NCBI GenBank assembly: GCA_963732375.1
Contig: CAVSZE010000003.1
Coordinates: 558,001-622,000, forward strand
Source: RPQJ01 sp963732375
Lineage (GTDB): Bacteria > Pseudomonadota > Gammaproteobacteria > Steroidobacterales > Steroidobacteraceae
DNA: 64,000 bases
Direction of reading: 5' to 3'
Shown here: piece after piece, positions 51,965 to 59,985 of the stretch
Position numbering within the stretch: position 1 is the stretch's first letter
Layout: each line of letters begins with the position of its first letter
Translations under genes and position numbers: made by a program
The notes under the pieces: generated by a model
Databases searched by the model: none
Seen by the model: only the letters and a program-made list of their open reading frames with translations
What the model was told of the DNA's origin: nothing

Positions 51965-51984
51965 ATTTCGCCAACTGACGAAAT
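51965..51984. promoter_or_regulatory. Candidate ArsR operator of the organoarsenical operon
   Basis: A near-palindrome with arms ATTTCG and CGAAAT (51965-51970 and 51979-51984) and inner CA/TG symmetry lies ten bases upstream of the second arsR. Position and symmetry fit an ArsR operator. No other gene is at this site. Confidence 0.6.
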
Positions 51985-52241
51985 GTGCATCAGGAATTTC
52001 CGCAGCCAATCGATTGCCGACTAGCAAGTCTTACCGCCAAAGATGAGCGAAGCTGCGTCGTGAACGACTGCTATTGGAACTTGCGCGGGACGGCCGCTCC
52101 TGGCCGAACTCCGCGGTTGCCGTCCGTCCGCTTTCCTTCGCGACCCGAGGCGAGCACCTGTCCGGCGCGTACTGGCCACTGCAGACCAGGCCATGACGCG
52201 GTATGGTGCGGCCTGCTCCGTGGCTCGCATTGAGGTGGCAC

Positions 52242-52784
52242 TTGGCGCTGGGCGCAACGATGTACGTGTTCGAGGTCCGCCTGGCCGATGCGGATCGCGG
52301 CGTCTATGAAACGTTGACGATCCGGGCCGCGCGCCATCCGTCGGAGACCGCCGAGTACCTGGTCACGCGTCTGCTCGCCTATTGTCTCGAGTTCACCGAG
52401 GGCATTGCCTTCTCGAAGGGCCTGTCCGATCCGGACGAGCCGGCCATCTCGGTGCGTGACCTGACCGGCGCGCTCAAGTCCTGGATCGAGGTCGGCGCGC
52501 CGGATGCGGCCCGGCTGCACAAGGCCGCGAAAGCGGCGCCGGATGTCGCCGTGTACGTGCACCGCGATGTTGAGCAGTTGGTCTCGCGTCTCGCCGGCGA
52601 GCGCATACACCGTGCCGGAAAACTGCGCATACAGGCGGTGGACCGGGAACTCCTCGCCGCGCTGGTCGCGCGGCTCGACCGGCGCATGGATTTCGACCTG
52701 GCCGTCTCCGAGCGGACGCTCTACCTCTCGCTTGGCGAGGAAACCTTGACCGGCGTGGTGACGGAGAGGCGGATCGAGGCGTGA
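52242..52784 (+). CDS. yaeQ: YaeQ family protein
   Basis: This 180-residue protein starts at TTG 52242 after GAGGTGG, giving ALGATMYVFEVRLADADR, which lines up with the E. coli start; an ATG at 52203 has no such site. ARHPSETAEYLVTRLLAYCL and DEPAISVRDLTGALKSWIEV are YaeQ core blocks. The fold is nuclease-like but the function in cells is uncertain. Length matches E. coli YaeQ (about 181). Confidence 0.88.
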   Translation: MALGATMYVFEVRLADADRGVYETLTIRAARHPSETAEYLVTRLLAYCLEFTEGIAFSKGLSDPDEPAISVRDLTGALKSWIEVGAPDAARLHKAAKAAPDVAVYVHRDVEQLVSRLAGERIHRAGKLRIQAVDRELLAALVARLDRRMDFDLAVSERTLYLSLGEETLTGVVTERRIEA

Positions 52785-52903
52785 GCTTGGCTGCTGACTG
52801 GCGGGCTGGGCGGCAGAACCACCGTCCCTCCCCGCCCTGAGCCGCGTTAAGCTACGGACCCGCAGAGGGATCGCGGCGATATTCCGAATGAGGTTCGACA
52901 GGC

Positions 52904-54700
52904 ATGGCTGACGTTTTCGTTTCCTACGCGCGCAGCGACAAGGCGCTCGTCGCGCCGCTGGTGACCGCGATCCTGGCGCAGGGCTGGTCCGTGTGGTGGG
53001 ACCCGGAGATCGACGCCGGCCAGCAGTTCGACGACCAGATCGAGGCGGAGCTGAAGGCTGCGAAGGCCGTGCTGGTGGTCTGGACGCCGACCTCGGCGGC
53101 CTCACGCTGGGTGCGCGGCGAGGCGCGCGAAGCGGCCGACCGGGGCACGCTGGTCCCGGTCCGCTTCGAGGGCGCCAGCCTGCCGATGGACGTGCGGGCG
53201 ATCCACACGACCGACCTCGATGGCTGGGGCGAAGACGTCCATAGCGTCCAGTTCCAGGCGCTGCTGCGCTCGCTTGGCGCGATGATCGGGCGCCAGGGTG
53301 CCGTCAGCGCGACAGTGGCGAGCCCTGCCCCGCCCGCCGCGGAGGCCCACCCTCGACTGGCGATTTGCGTACTGCCCTTCGCGAACATGAGCGGCGACGT
53401 CGAGCAGGAGTATTTCAGCGACGGTATCAGCGAGGACGTCATCACGGACCTGAACAAGGTCTCGGCACTTGCCGTGGTTGCGCGTAACACCGCCTTCGGC
53501 TTCAAGGGCAAGCAAGTCGACATCCCGCTGATCGCGAGGCAGCTCAAGGTCAGCCACATTCTCGAAGGCAGCGTGCGCAAGGCCGGGCAGCGTGTGCGCA
53601 TTTCGGCACAGCTGATCGACTGTTCGACCGGCAACCACGTCTGGGCCGAGCGCTACGATCGCGACTTGAACGACATCTTCGCGCTGCAGGACGAGATCTC
53701 GCAGGCCATCGTCAAGGCGCTGAAATTGAAGCTGCTGCCCGAGGAGAAGAAGGCGATCGAGCAGCGCGGCACCGACAACGTGGAGGCCTACAACCTCTAC
53801 CTGATGGCGCGCCAGACATACATCACCGGCAATACCTCCCACGATCGCGCGGCCTCGGCCATCATCCGCCTGTGCTCCCGGGCCACCGAGATCGATCCCG
53901 ACTACGCGCGCGCATGGGCGCTGAAGGCACTTGGCCAGGCGCAGCTTCGCGACCTGCGCGGCGGGCAGGCCGACGACGGGCTGGCCGCGGCTGAACGGGC
54001 GCTCGCACTCGACGCCAACCTGGCCGAGGCCCATGCGATCAAGGCCACGATCCTGGCCGAGGGCGGCCGTTACGACGACGGCGCCACCGAGATCGCGACA
54101 GCGCTGCGCCTCGACCCCGAGTCCTACGAGGTCAACAGGTCCGCAGGATATTTCAGCTTCAGGCGGCAGCAGCTGGCGGACGCCATCCGCTATTTCGAGA
54201 AGGCCATGGCGCTCGTCGAGACGGACGTCAATTCGGCGTGCATGTTGCTCACGTGTTACACGGCGGTCGGCAACTCGGAGGCCACTCGGCGTGCCGCGCA
54301 ACTCGCGCTCGAGCGCACCGAAGCTGCGCTGGCACACGACGCAAACAACGGAACCGTAACCGGGTACAGCGCCTATGCGCTCGCGGCGCTGGGCGAGTCC
54401 GAGCGAGCCAGGCAGCGGATGAGTCGCGCGCTGTTGATCGAGCCTGACAACCTGAACATGCGCTACAACTTCGCATGCGCGCTGAGCGTGCACCTCAAGG
54501 AGACGCAGGCCGCAATCGACATGCTGGAGCCCGTGCTGGTGAATTTCGCCGGTGGCTTCCTGCAGCATGCCAAGGTCGATCCGGATCTCGATCCAGTCCG
54601 CGAGGATCCGCGCTTCAAGGCCATGCTTGCGGCGGCGGAGACGCGGATTGCGGCGCACGATGGCAATCCAGCAGCGTCCCAGGGGGGAAACCCGGCGTGA
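52904..54700 (+). CDS. TIR domain protein with FlgO/TolB-like and TPR regions (copy 2)
   Basis: This 598-residue protein has a TIR domain (residues 1-120; VFVSYARSDKALVAPL, SVWWDPEID) with Glu73 four residues after Trp69, a middle unit (AICVLPFANMSGDVEQEYFS, HILEGSVRKAGQRVRI, NHVWAERYDRDL) of the kind seen in adenylate-cyclase-linked proteins, and TPR-like repeats to the end. It resembles the protein at 28294 in layout but is longer in the TPR part. It overlaps the metallopeptidase gene by four bases. Confidence 0.85.
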   Translation: MADVFVSYARSDKALVAPLVTAILAQGWSVWWDPEIDAGQQFDDQIEAELKAAKAVLVVWTPTSAASRWVRGEAREAADRGTLVPVRFEGASLPMDVRAIHTTDLDGWGEDVHSVQFQALLRSLGAMIGRQGAVSATVASPAPPAAEAHPRLAICVLPFANMSGDVEQEYFSDGISEDVITDLNKVSALAVVARNTAFGFKGKQVDIPLIARQLKVSHILEGSVRKAGQRVRISAQLIDCSTGNHVWAERYDRDLNDIFALQDEISQAIVKALKLKLLPEEKKAIEQRGTDNVEAYNLYLMARQTYITGNTSHDRAASAIIRLCSRATEIDPDYARAWALKALGQAQLRDLRGGQADDGLAAAERALALDANLAEAHAIKATILAEGGRYDDGATEIATALRLDPESYEVNRSAGYFSFRRQQLADAIRYFEKAMALVETDVNSACMLLTCYTAVGNSEATRRAAQLALERTEAALAHDANNGTVTGYSAYALAALGESERARQRMSRALLIEPDNLNMRYNFACALSVHLKETQAAIDMLEPVLVNFAGGFLQHAKVDPDLDPVREDPRFKAMLAAAETRIAAHDGNPAASQGGNPA

Positions 54701-55725
54701 ACATCCGCAACTTGTGCGATCAGCACCGGCCCCGAGCGTGGTTGATGCTTGCGCTGGTGACACTGCCGATGGTGTGCGGCGCGGGGCCGGCGGCCGACGC
54801 GCCAGACTCGGCCGCGTCTGCCCCATTCACGGCAGATGGGCGAAGCACGGTCGAGCAGTTGACGACTCGATACGAGTCCCTGTCGACCGACCACGGCTGG
54901 AAGATGGAGACCGTTTACGCCTATCCCGGCGCGGATGGGCTTGCAATCCGTGCCTGGCGAACCCCGCGCCGCGGTGAGGCGGTGTGGATTCTCGCCGGCA
55001 TCCATGGCGAGGAACCGGCCGGGCCGAATGCGATTGCGGCCCACCTCGAGAGCATCATCGAGCTGGCCGCCTCCGGTGTGCCCGTGGTGGTGATTCCACT
55101 CTGCAACCCGAAGGCCTATCGCAGCAACTGGCGCTACCCGAATACGCCAGAGCGGGACTGGCACAAAGGCGGATACAGCGTCGGCGATGCCGAGTACCTG
55201 CTGCCCGACCTCGAGACCGGCGCGCAACCTCGCGCGGCGGCAGCGCCGGGAACCGAAACGCAGGCGTTGACGCAGTTCGTGCTGCAGCTCGCTGCAACCT
55301 ATCCACCTAAGCTGGTGCTGGACCTGCACGAGGACGAGCTCTCCACCGACGGCGGCTACATCTATTCACAGGGGAGCCGGGTCACGGACAACCCGGTCGG
55401 TGCCGAGGTGATCCGGCTGTTGCGAGCGTCAGGCATTCCGATCCGCCAGTCCGGTCGCACGCGCTTTGGCGAGCCGATCGTCGACGGTGTGATCAGCAGG
55501 GATGACCAGGGACAACCGATCCGCGACGGATCCATCGACGAACTGCTCGCGTCCGTGGAGGTGTTCCAGGATGGCGCAAAGATCCAGGGGCCGGCCGCCC
55601 GGACTGTGATCGTCGTGGAGACTCCGGCCTTCGCAGGTTCGAAGTTCGACCTGCGCGTCGCGGCGCAGGGTGCCATCGTCGAGCACGTGCAGGAACTGTG
55701 GCGCCTCAATTCAGCGATTCGCTGA
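54697..55725 (+). CDS. M14-type zinc carboxypeptidase-like protein, exported
   Basis: This 342-residue protein starts at GTG 54697, overlapping the TIR gene stop, with AGGGGGG upstream. A signal peptide is likely (LMLALVTLPMVCGAG). The zinc ligands His103 and Glu106 are in GIHGEEPAG and His211 is in LDLHEDE; Glu309 (VVETPAFAG) is the catalytic Glu candidate. It resembles the M14 peptidase/succinylglutamate desuccinylase-like group. The target may be peptidoglycan or a peptide; this is not resolved. Confidence 0.82.
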   Translation: MNIRNLCDQHRPRAWLMLALVTLPMVCGAGPAADAPDSAASAPFTADGRSTVEQLTTRYESLSTDHGWKMETVYAYPGADGLAIRAWRTPRRGEAVWILAGIHGEEPAGPNAIAAHLESIIELAASGVPVVVIPLCNPKAYRSNWRYPNTPERDWHKGGYSVGDAEYLLPDLETGAQPRAAAAPGTETQALTQFVLQLAATYPPKLVLDLHEDELSTDGGYIYSQGSRVTDNPVGAEVIRLLRASGIPIRQSGRTRFGEPIVDGVISRDDQGQPIRDGSIDELLASVEVFQDGAKIQGPAARTVIVVETPAFAGSKFDLRVAAQGAIVEHVQELWRLNSAIR

Positions 55726-55778
55726 CGACGATTTCTCCTGGCGCCGGCACGTAAGTCCTCATGGGCGCACTCCAGCCG

Positions 55779-55784
55779 TATAAT
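55779..55784 (+). promoter_or_regulatory. Consensus -10 (TATAAT) upstream of folE
   Basis: A perfect TATAAT lies about 94 bases ahead of folE. The hexamer 17 bases upstream (TCCTCA) is a poor -35, so a regulated or alternative-sigma promoter is possible. Confidence 0.4.
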
Positions 55785-55877
55785 GCGGTCCAGTTTCCTG
55801 AAGCCGTGCCGTCCCGCCGCACTGGATCCCCAGCGCGGGTCGGGTTTCTTCCCTGAGCGAGCCACCTGTCGGGTTCA

Positions 55878-56591
55878 ATGAGCGATCAAATCCCACCGCC
55901 GCCGGACGTTGCGCACTTTCCAGTGTCGGCCCGGATCCGCGCACGCATCCAGGCGGCGCGACGGCGATTCCATGCGAACGACAACATCGCCGACTTCCTT
56001 CTTCAGGGTGAGCTCGAGGAGCTGCTCGTCGAGGTCGAAGTCAGGATGAAAGGTGTTCTCGAGAGCCTGGTGATCGACACCGAGAGCGATCACAACACGC
56101 AGGACACCGCACGCCGGGTCGCAAAGATGTACCTGACCGAGGTGTTCCGAGGGCGCTACGTGCGCGCGCCGGCGGTCACGGAATTCCCGAACGCGGAGCA
56201 TCTGAACGAACTGATGATCGTCGGCCCGATCACGGTCCGCAGCGCCTGCAGCCACCACTTCTGCCCGATCCTTGGCCGCCTGTGGGTAGGGATCATGCCG
56301 AACGAGCACTCGAACCTGATCGGGCTGTCCAAGTACTCCCGTCTCGCGGAGTGGATCATGGGTCGTCCCCAGATCCAGGAAGAAGCGATCGCCCAGATGG
56401 CCGACCTGCTCATGAACAAGGTGAGCCCCGACGGGTTGGCGGTGGTGATGGAAGCCGACCACTTCTGCATGCACTGGCGTGGCGTCAAGGACGACAAGAC
56501 CAAGATGGTGAACAGCGTAATGCGCGGTTCGTTCCTGAAGGACCCGACGCTGCGCCGCGAATTCCTCTCCCTCATCAGCCTGACCGACTGA
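55878..56591 (+). CDS. folE: GTP cyclohydrolase I (FolE)
   Basis: This 237-residue protein has the FolE zinc and active-site blocks: VRSACSHHFCPILGRLWVGI, GLSKYSRL and FCMHWRGVKD. It makes dihydroneopterin triphosphate from GTP for folate and pterins. The N-terminal 45 residues extend the usual fold. It lies seven bases before a BLUF gene, so light-linked use of pterins is suggested. Confidence 0.95.
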   Translation: MSDQIPPPPDVAHFPVSARIRARIQAARRRFHANDNIADFLLQGELEELLVEVEVRMKGVLESLVIDTESDHNTQDTARRVAKMYLTEVFRGRYVRAPAVTEFPNAEHLNELMIVGPITVRSACSHHFCPILGRLWVGIMPNEHSNLIGLSKYSRLAEWIMGRPQIQEEAIAQMADLLMNKVSPDGLAVVMEADHFCMHWRGVKDDKTKMVNSVMRGSFLKDPTLRREFLSLISLTD

Positions 56592-56598
56592 GGCCACC

Positions 56599-57027
56599 AT
56601 GCTCGTCCGCCTTCTCTACGCCAGCCGCGCCGCCAAGCAAATCAGTGCCGCCGTGCAGGATTCCATCCTGGAGCAGTCGCGCGCACACAACCCCGGGCTC
56701 GGCATCACCGGCGTGCTGTGCTTCAGCGACGAGCTGTTTATCCAGGTACTGGAAGGCGGCCGCGACGAGGTCTGCGAGCTGTACAACACGATCGTGCGGG
56801 ACGACCGCCACCAGAACGTTCGAATCCTCAGCTTCGAGGAAATCCGTGAAAGGCGATTCGGCAACTGGACCATGGGGCAGGTCAACCTCGCCAAGGTCAA
56901 TCCATCGCTGCTGCTGAAGTACGGTGAGCGGGCCGAATTGAACCCCTTCATCTGCTCTGGCCACGCCTCGATGGCGCTGCTAGAAGAGTTGATCGCGACC
57001 GCGCTGGTCGGCAATCGCGGCAGCTGA
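56599..57027 (+). CDS. BLUF-domain blue-light sensor
   Basis: This 142-residue protein is a short BLUF with the flavin-contact residues Tyr7 (LLYASRA), Asn31 (HNPGLGITGVL) and Gln49 (FIQVLEGG), plus Trp90/Met92 in FGNWTMG. No output domain is fused, so it must act by protein contact. ATG 56599 follows GAGG and is seven bases after folE. It is a strong call for blue-light sensing through FAD. Confidence 0.93.
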   Translation: MLVRLLYASRAAKQISAAVQDSILEQSRAHNPGLGITGVLCFSDELFIQVLEGGRDEVCELYNTIVRDDRHQNVRILSFEEIRERRFGNWTMGQVNLAKVNPSLLLKYGERAELNPFICSGHASMALLEELIATALVGNRGS

Positions 57028-57074
57028 CCAAGCCGAGACCGTCGGGCGACCGTCCGCCGTGCCGCGGACCTGCG

Positions 57075-58478
57075 CTAGACGAACGCCGCGAGCACCTTCA
57101 GCAATTCCCGCCGCTCGGCCGGTGTTTCGCGAGTGCCGGGCAAGACGTGCTGCGCATGCGGTCGGCGGTCGAGCCAGAACTCGCCGCTGACCTTGCCGGC
57201 CTCCGTGGCTGCCGCCAGCCATACGATGGTGTCGGCACCCTCTTCCGGGGTCCGCAGCACCCGCCTCGTGACTCGATGGAACTCAGGCAGTCCCTCCACC
57301 ACTCCCGGGGTGTCGGCCCAGCCTGGGTGCATGGCGTTGACCACGATGCCGTCCTTCGCCCAGCGACGCGCCCATTCCTCGGTCAGGATCATCAGGCCGC
57401 GCTTGGCGCGCGCATAGGCGACCGATCCGGAGTAGGCACCCTTCCTGCTCTGCAGGTCGTCGACGTGGATCTTCTGCGTGTACATCCCGCCCGAGAGCAC
57501 GTTGACCACGCGCGCGACGCCATGCTGACTGGCCGCCTTGCAGAGCAACAGGTGCAGGCTCTCGCTGAGCAGGTACGGGCTCAGCAGCAGCAGCGCAAAG
57601 CTCTTCTCGAGGCCCTCGGCCGTCTCCTCGCGGGGGTTGACCAGCGCCCCGGCATTGTTGACCAGCACATCGATGGCCTTGCCCCTCTTCAGCAGGCGGG
57701 CAGCCAGGGCCCTGACTTCCTCGAGCATGCTGAGCTCGGCGATCTCGACGTGGATCCGCTTGTTGCCGAACCGGCGCTCGAGGTCCTGCGCGACGTTTTT
57801 CGCCTTGCCCGCATCGCGCGCCACGAGCGTCAGCTCCGCTCCGCGCGCCGCAAGGGCCTCTGCGGTCGCAAGGCCCAACCCGGACGTCGCTCCGGTGATC
57901 ACGACGTGGCGATCGCGCAGGTACGCCGACACGGGGTTCCAGTGCCTGCGCGCCGCCCTGTAGCCGAAGCGGGTGAAGCCCAGCATGCCGGGTATGACCA
58001 GCCTGTCGGACAGCACGGTGCCCCGCGTGGCACGGGGCGGGTCGAACCGGTCTTCGAGCGCCCGCTTCATGCCGGCCATGGCGCTCTTGCCGACACGATT
58101 CATCACTCCCGGGAACATCTTTGCCAGGCGGGCCAGTGGCGCAACGAAGTCGAAGGTCGCGACGTAGCGGACTCGCGTGCCGTCGGCGGTCCGCTTGAAG
58201 AATATTTCTTCCCGCGCCGTGAAGGGCTTCGAATCGACCGTCATCAGCAGGCGACGATCCGGCTCCCACTCGACCACGGTGTAGCGCAGCGAAAAGCCGG
58301 CCTTCATGTCGATCCGGAACTGGCTGCCCACGCCGAGCGGGCCTTCGGTCAAGCGCACGCCGCGCGCCACGGCCGGGTCCCATTCCTCGATGCGGGAGAA
58401 CTCGGAGATGTAGGCAAACACTTCGCGCAGCGGCCGCTGCACCTCGATGGTCTCGTCAAGCTGGATCGTGCTGGTCAT
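57075..58478 (-). CDS. Fusion of an SRPBCC (START-like) domain and a short-chain dehydrogenase
   Basis: This 467-residue protein has two domains. Residues about 1-150 are SRPBCC-like (TIEVQRPLREVFAYISEFSR, IEEWDPAVARG, then FKRTADGTRVRYVATFDF). Residues about 185-460 are an SDR with VITGATSGLGLATAEALAARG (shown to the cofactor turn), NNAGALVNP and catalytic Tyr/Lys in AYARAKRG. A greasy ligand pocket joined to a reductase suggests a lipid-like substrate. It converges with folE-BLUF and is divergent from the Cfa-like gene. Confidence 0.88.
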   Translation of the reverse strand: MTSTIQLDETIEVQRPLREVFAYISEFSRIEEWDPAVARGVRLTEGPLGVGSQFRIDMKAGFSLRYTVVEWEPDRRLLMTVDSKPFTAREEIFFKRTADGTRVRYVATFDFVAPLARLAKMFPGVMNRVGKSAMAGMKRALEDRFDPPRATRGTVLSDRLVIPGMLGFTRFGYRAARRHWNPVSAYLRDRHVVITGATSGLGLATAEALAARGAELTLVARDAGKAKNVAQDLERRFGNKRIHVEIAELSMLEEVRALAARLLKRGKAIDVLVNNAGALVNPREETAEGLEKSFALLLLSPYLLSESLHLLLCKAASQHGVARVVNVLSGGMYTQKIHVDDLQSRKGAYSGSVAYARAKRGLMILTEEWARRWAKDGIVVNAMHPGWADTPGVVEGLPEFHRVTRRVLRTPEEGADTIVWLAAATEAGKVSGEFWLDRRPHAQHVLPGTRETPAERRELLKVLAAFV

Positions 58479-58526
58479 GTTCGTCTCGGGAAAAGGGGAA
58501 GGCAGCGGGCGCGGGTAAAACTTTCA

Positions 58527-58553
58527 GGCACTTTGCGGGAGACGCAAAGTGCC
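58527..58553. promoter_or_regulatory. Perfect 11-base inverted repeat upstream of the SDR-fusion gene
   Basis: Arms GGCACTTTGCG and CGCAAAGTGCC with the five-base loop GGAGA lie about 50 bases before the SDR-fusion start. On the minus strand GTTTT follows, so it may be an operator or a leader hairpin/terminator. Confidence 0.6.
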
Positions 58554-58801
58554 GTGGTAGTAATCTGTGCATCGAACGGCGAGATTGGTCGATCGCGCCG
58601 ACTACTAACCCTGACGAGGTCCACGCTCAAGTCTACCGGCATGGCCTTGGTACGCTGCGCTACCACTGCCCTGCAGTGGAATGTAACGGTCCTGCTTCCG
58701 TTTGAGTTGCCCACGATACTGGAATCCATCTCCGGCTTGCCGATATTCCGGCGAATGCGGGCGGGCACCGCTCGAGCATCCGGCTAGCCGTTCGGCCCTA
58801 C

Positions 58802-58829
58802 TTGACGATTCGCGGTGAGCGCACACAAT
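58802..58829 (+). promoter_or_regulatory. Sigma-70 type promoter of the Cfa-like gene
   Basis: TTGACG (58802-58807) and CACAAT (58824-58829) are 16 bases apart; ATG 58852 follows about 16 bases after the predicted start. The -35 is good and the -10 fair. Confidence 0.5.
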
Positions 58830-58851
58830 AGATGTTCACCGGGCGATACCG

Positions 58852-59982
58852 ATGACAGCGAAGGACAAACTGGCGGGGCTGTTGCGGACCGCAGACATCG
58901 AGATCGATGGCAGCGATCCATGGGATCTGCGCGTGCTCGACGACCGGTTCTACGCGCGCGTGCTCGCGCATGGAACCCTGGGCGCCGGCGAGTCTTACAT
59001 GGATGGCTGGTGGGACGTCCCGCGCCTAGACGAGTTCTTCGCACGCGTCCACCAGGCGAGACTCGAACGCAGGCTCGTGACCGCATCGACGCTGGCGCAG
59101 ATCGTGCTCGCCAGGATCGGCAACCTGCAGGTGCGAACACTTTCGAGACGCGTCGCGCGGCAGCACTACGACCTCTCGAACGACCTGTACGTCGCGATGC
59201 TCGGCCCGACCATGCAGTACACCTGTGCGTACTACGGCACCGACGGAGTCGATCGCTCGCTCGACGAGGCGCAGCGCCTCAAGCTCGACCTGATTGCCAG
59301 GAAACTTCACCTGCAGCCCGGCATGACCGTGCTCGAACTCGGCGGAGGTTTTGGGGATCTCGCCTGCCACCTCGCGCGACACCACCATTGCCGCGTGGTC
59401 AGCTACAACATCAGCCGGGAACAGGTCGAGTTCGCCCGTGCCCGGTACGACGGGCTGCCGGTCGAGTTCCGGCTGCAGGACTACCGTGAGGCTGCATCGG
59501 ATCCCGCCGCGTATGATCGCGTCGTCAGCATCGGCCTGATGGAACACGTCGGGCCGAAGAATTATCGACGCTTTTTCGAGATCGTGAACGCACGGCTGGC
59601 ACCCGGCGGCCTCGCCCTGGTGCACACAATCGGCGGCAACGTCAGCATGTCGACGACCGACCGGTGGATCGACAAGTACATCTTCCCGGGCGGCGTCATC
59701 CCGTCCGAGCGGCAAATCGCCGCGGCCAAGGAGGGGCTTCTCGTCCTCGAGGATTGGCACAACTTCGGGCCGGACTACGACCGTACGTTGCTGGCGTGGG
59801 ATGCGAACTTCCGCGCAGCATGGCCGGCGCTGCGCGCTCGCCCGCAGTTTGACGAACGCTTCTACCGAATGTGGCGTTACTACCTGAACTCTACCGCCGG
59901 TGGGTTTCGCGCGCGCGTCTTGAATCTCTGGCAACTCGTCCTGAGCCGGGGCAACATTCCGCGCTATGTGCCGGTCCGGTGA
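58852..59982 (+). CDS. Cyclopropane-fatty-acyl-phospholipid synthase-like SAM methyltransferase
   Basis: This 376-residue protein has the Cfa layout: GAGESYMDGWWD (44-55), RQHYDLSNDLYVAML (103-117), YTCAYYGTD and the SAM motif VLELGGGFGDLA (160-171). It transfers a methylene or methyl from SAM onto double bonds of membrane lipids. It is coupled three bases ahead of an FAD oxidase, a pairing that recalls TmsB/TmsA (10-methyl fatty acids). It may also be a simple Cfa. Confidence 0.92.
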   Translation: MTAKDKLAGLLRTADIEIDGSDPWDLRVLDDRFYARVLAHGTLGAGESYMDGWWDVPRLDEFFARVHQARLERRLVTASTLAQIVLARIGNLQVRTLSRRVARQHYDLSNDLYVAMLGPTMQYTCAYYGTDGVDRSLDEAQRLKLDLIARKLHLQPGMTVLELGGGFGDLACHLARHHHCRVVSYNISREQVEFARARYDGLPVEFRLQDYREAASDPAAYDRVVSIGLMEHVGPKNYRRFFEIVNARLAPGGLALVHTIGGNVSMSTTDRWIDKYIFPGGVIPSERQIAAAKEGLLVLEDWHNFGPDYDRTLLAWDANFRAAWPALRARPQFDERFYRMWRYYLNSTAGGFRARVLNLWQLVLSRGNIPRYVPVR

Positions 59983-59985
59983 GCA

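Larger units (their letters stand above)
58479..58851. other. Divergent control region of the SDR-fusion and Cfa-like genes
   Basis: No gene is supported here. It holds an 11-base perfect inverted repeat (listed at 58527-58553), a second pair CCACTG/CAGTGG (58663-58679) and the promoter at 58802-58829. Short frames here have no family signature. Confidence 0.55.

Noticed and set aside
58475..58768. A 97-codon minus-strand frame upstream of the SDR-fusion gene
   Set aside because: It spans the 11-base inverted repeat and control region, has no family features and would run into the SDR-fusion start.
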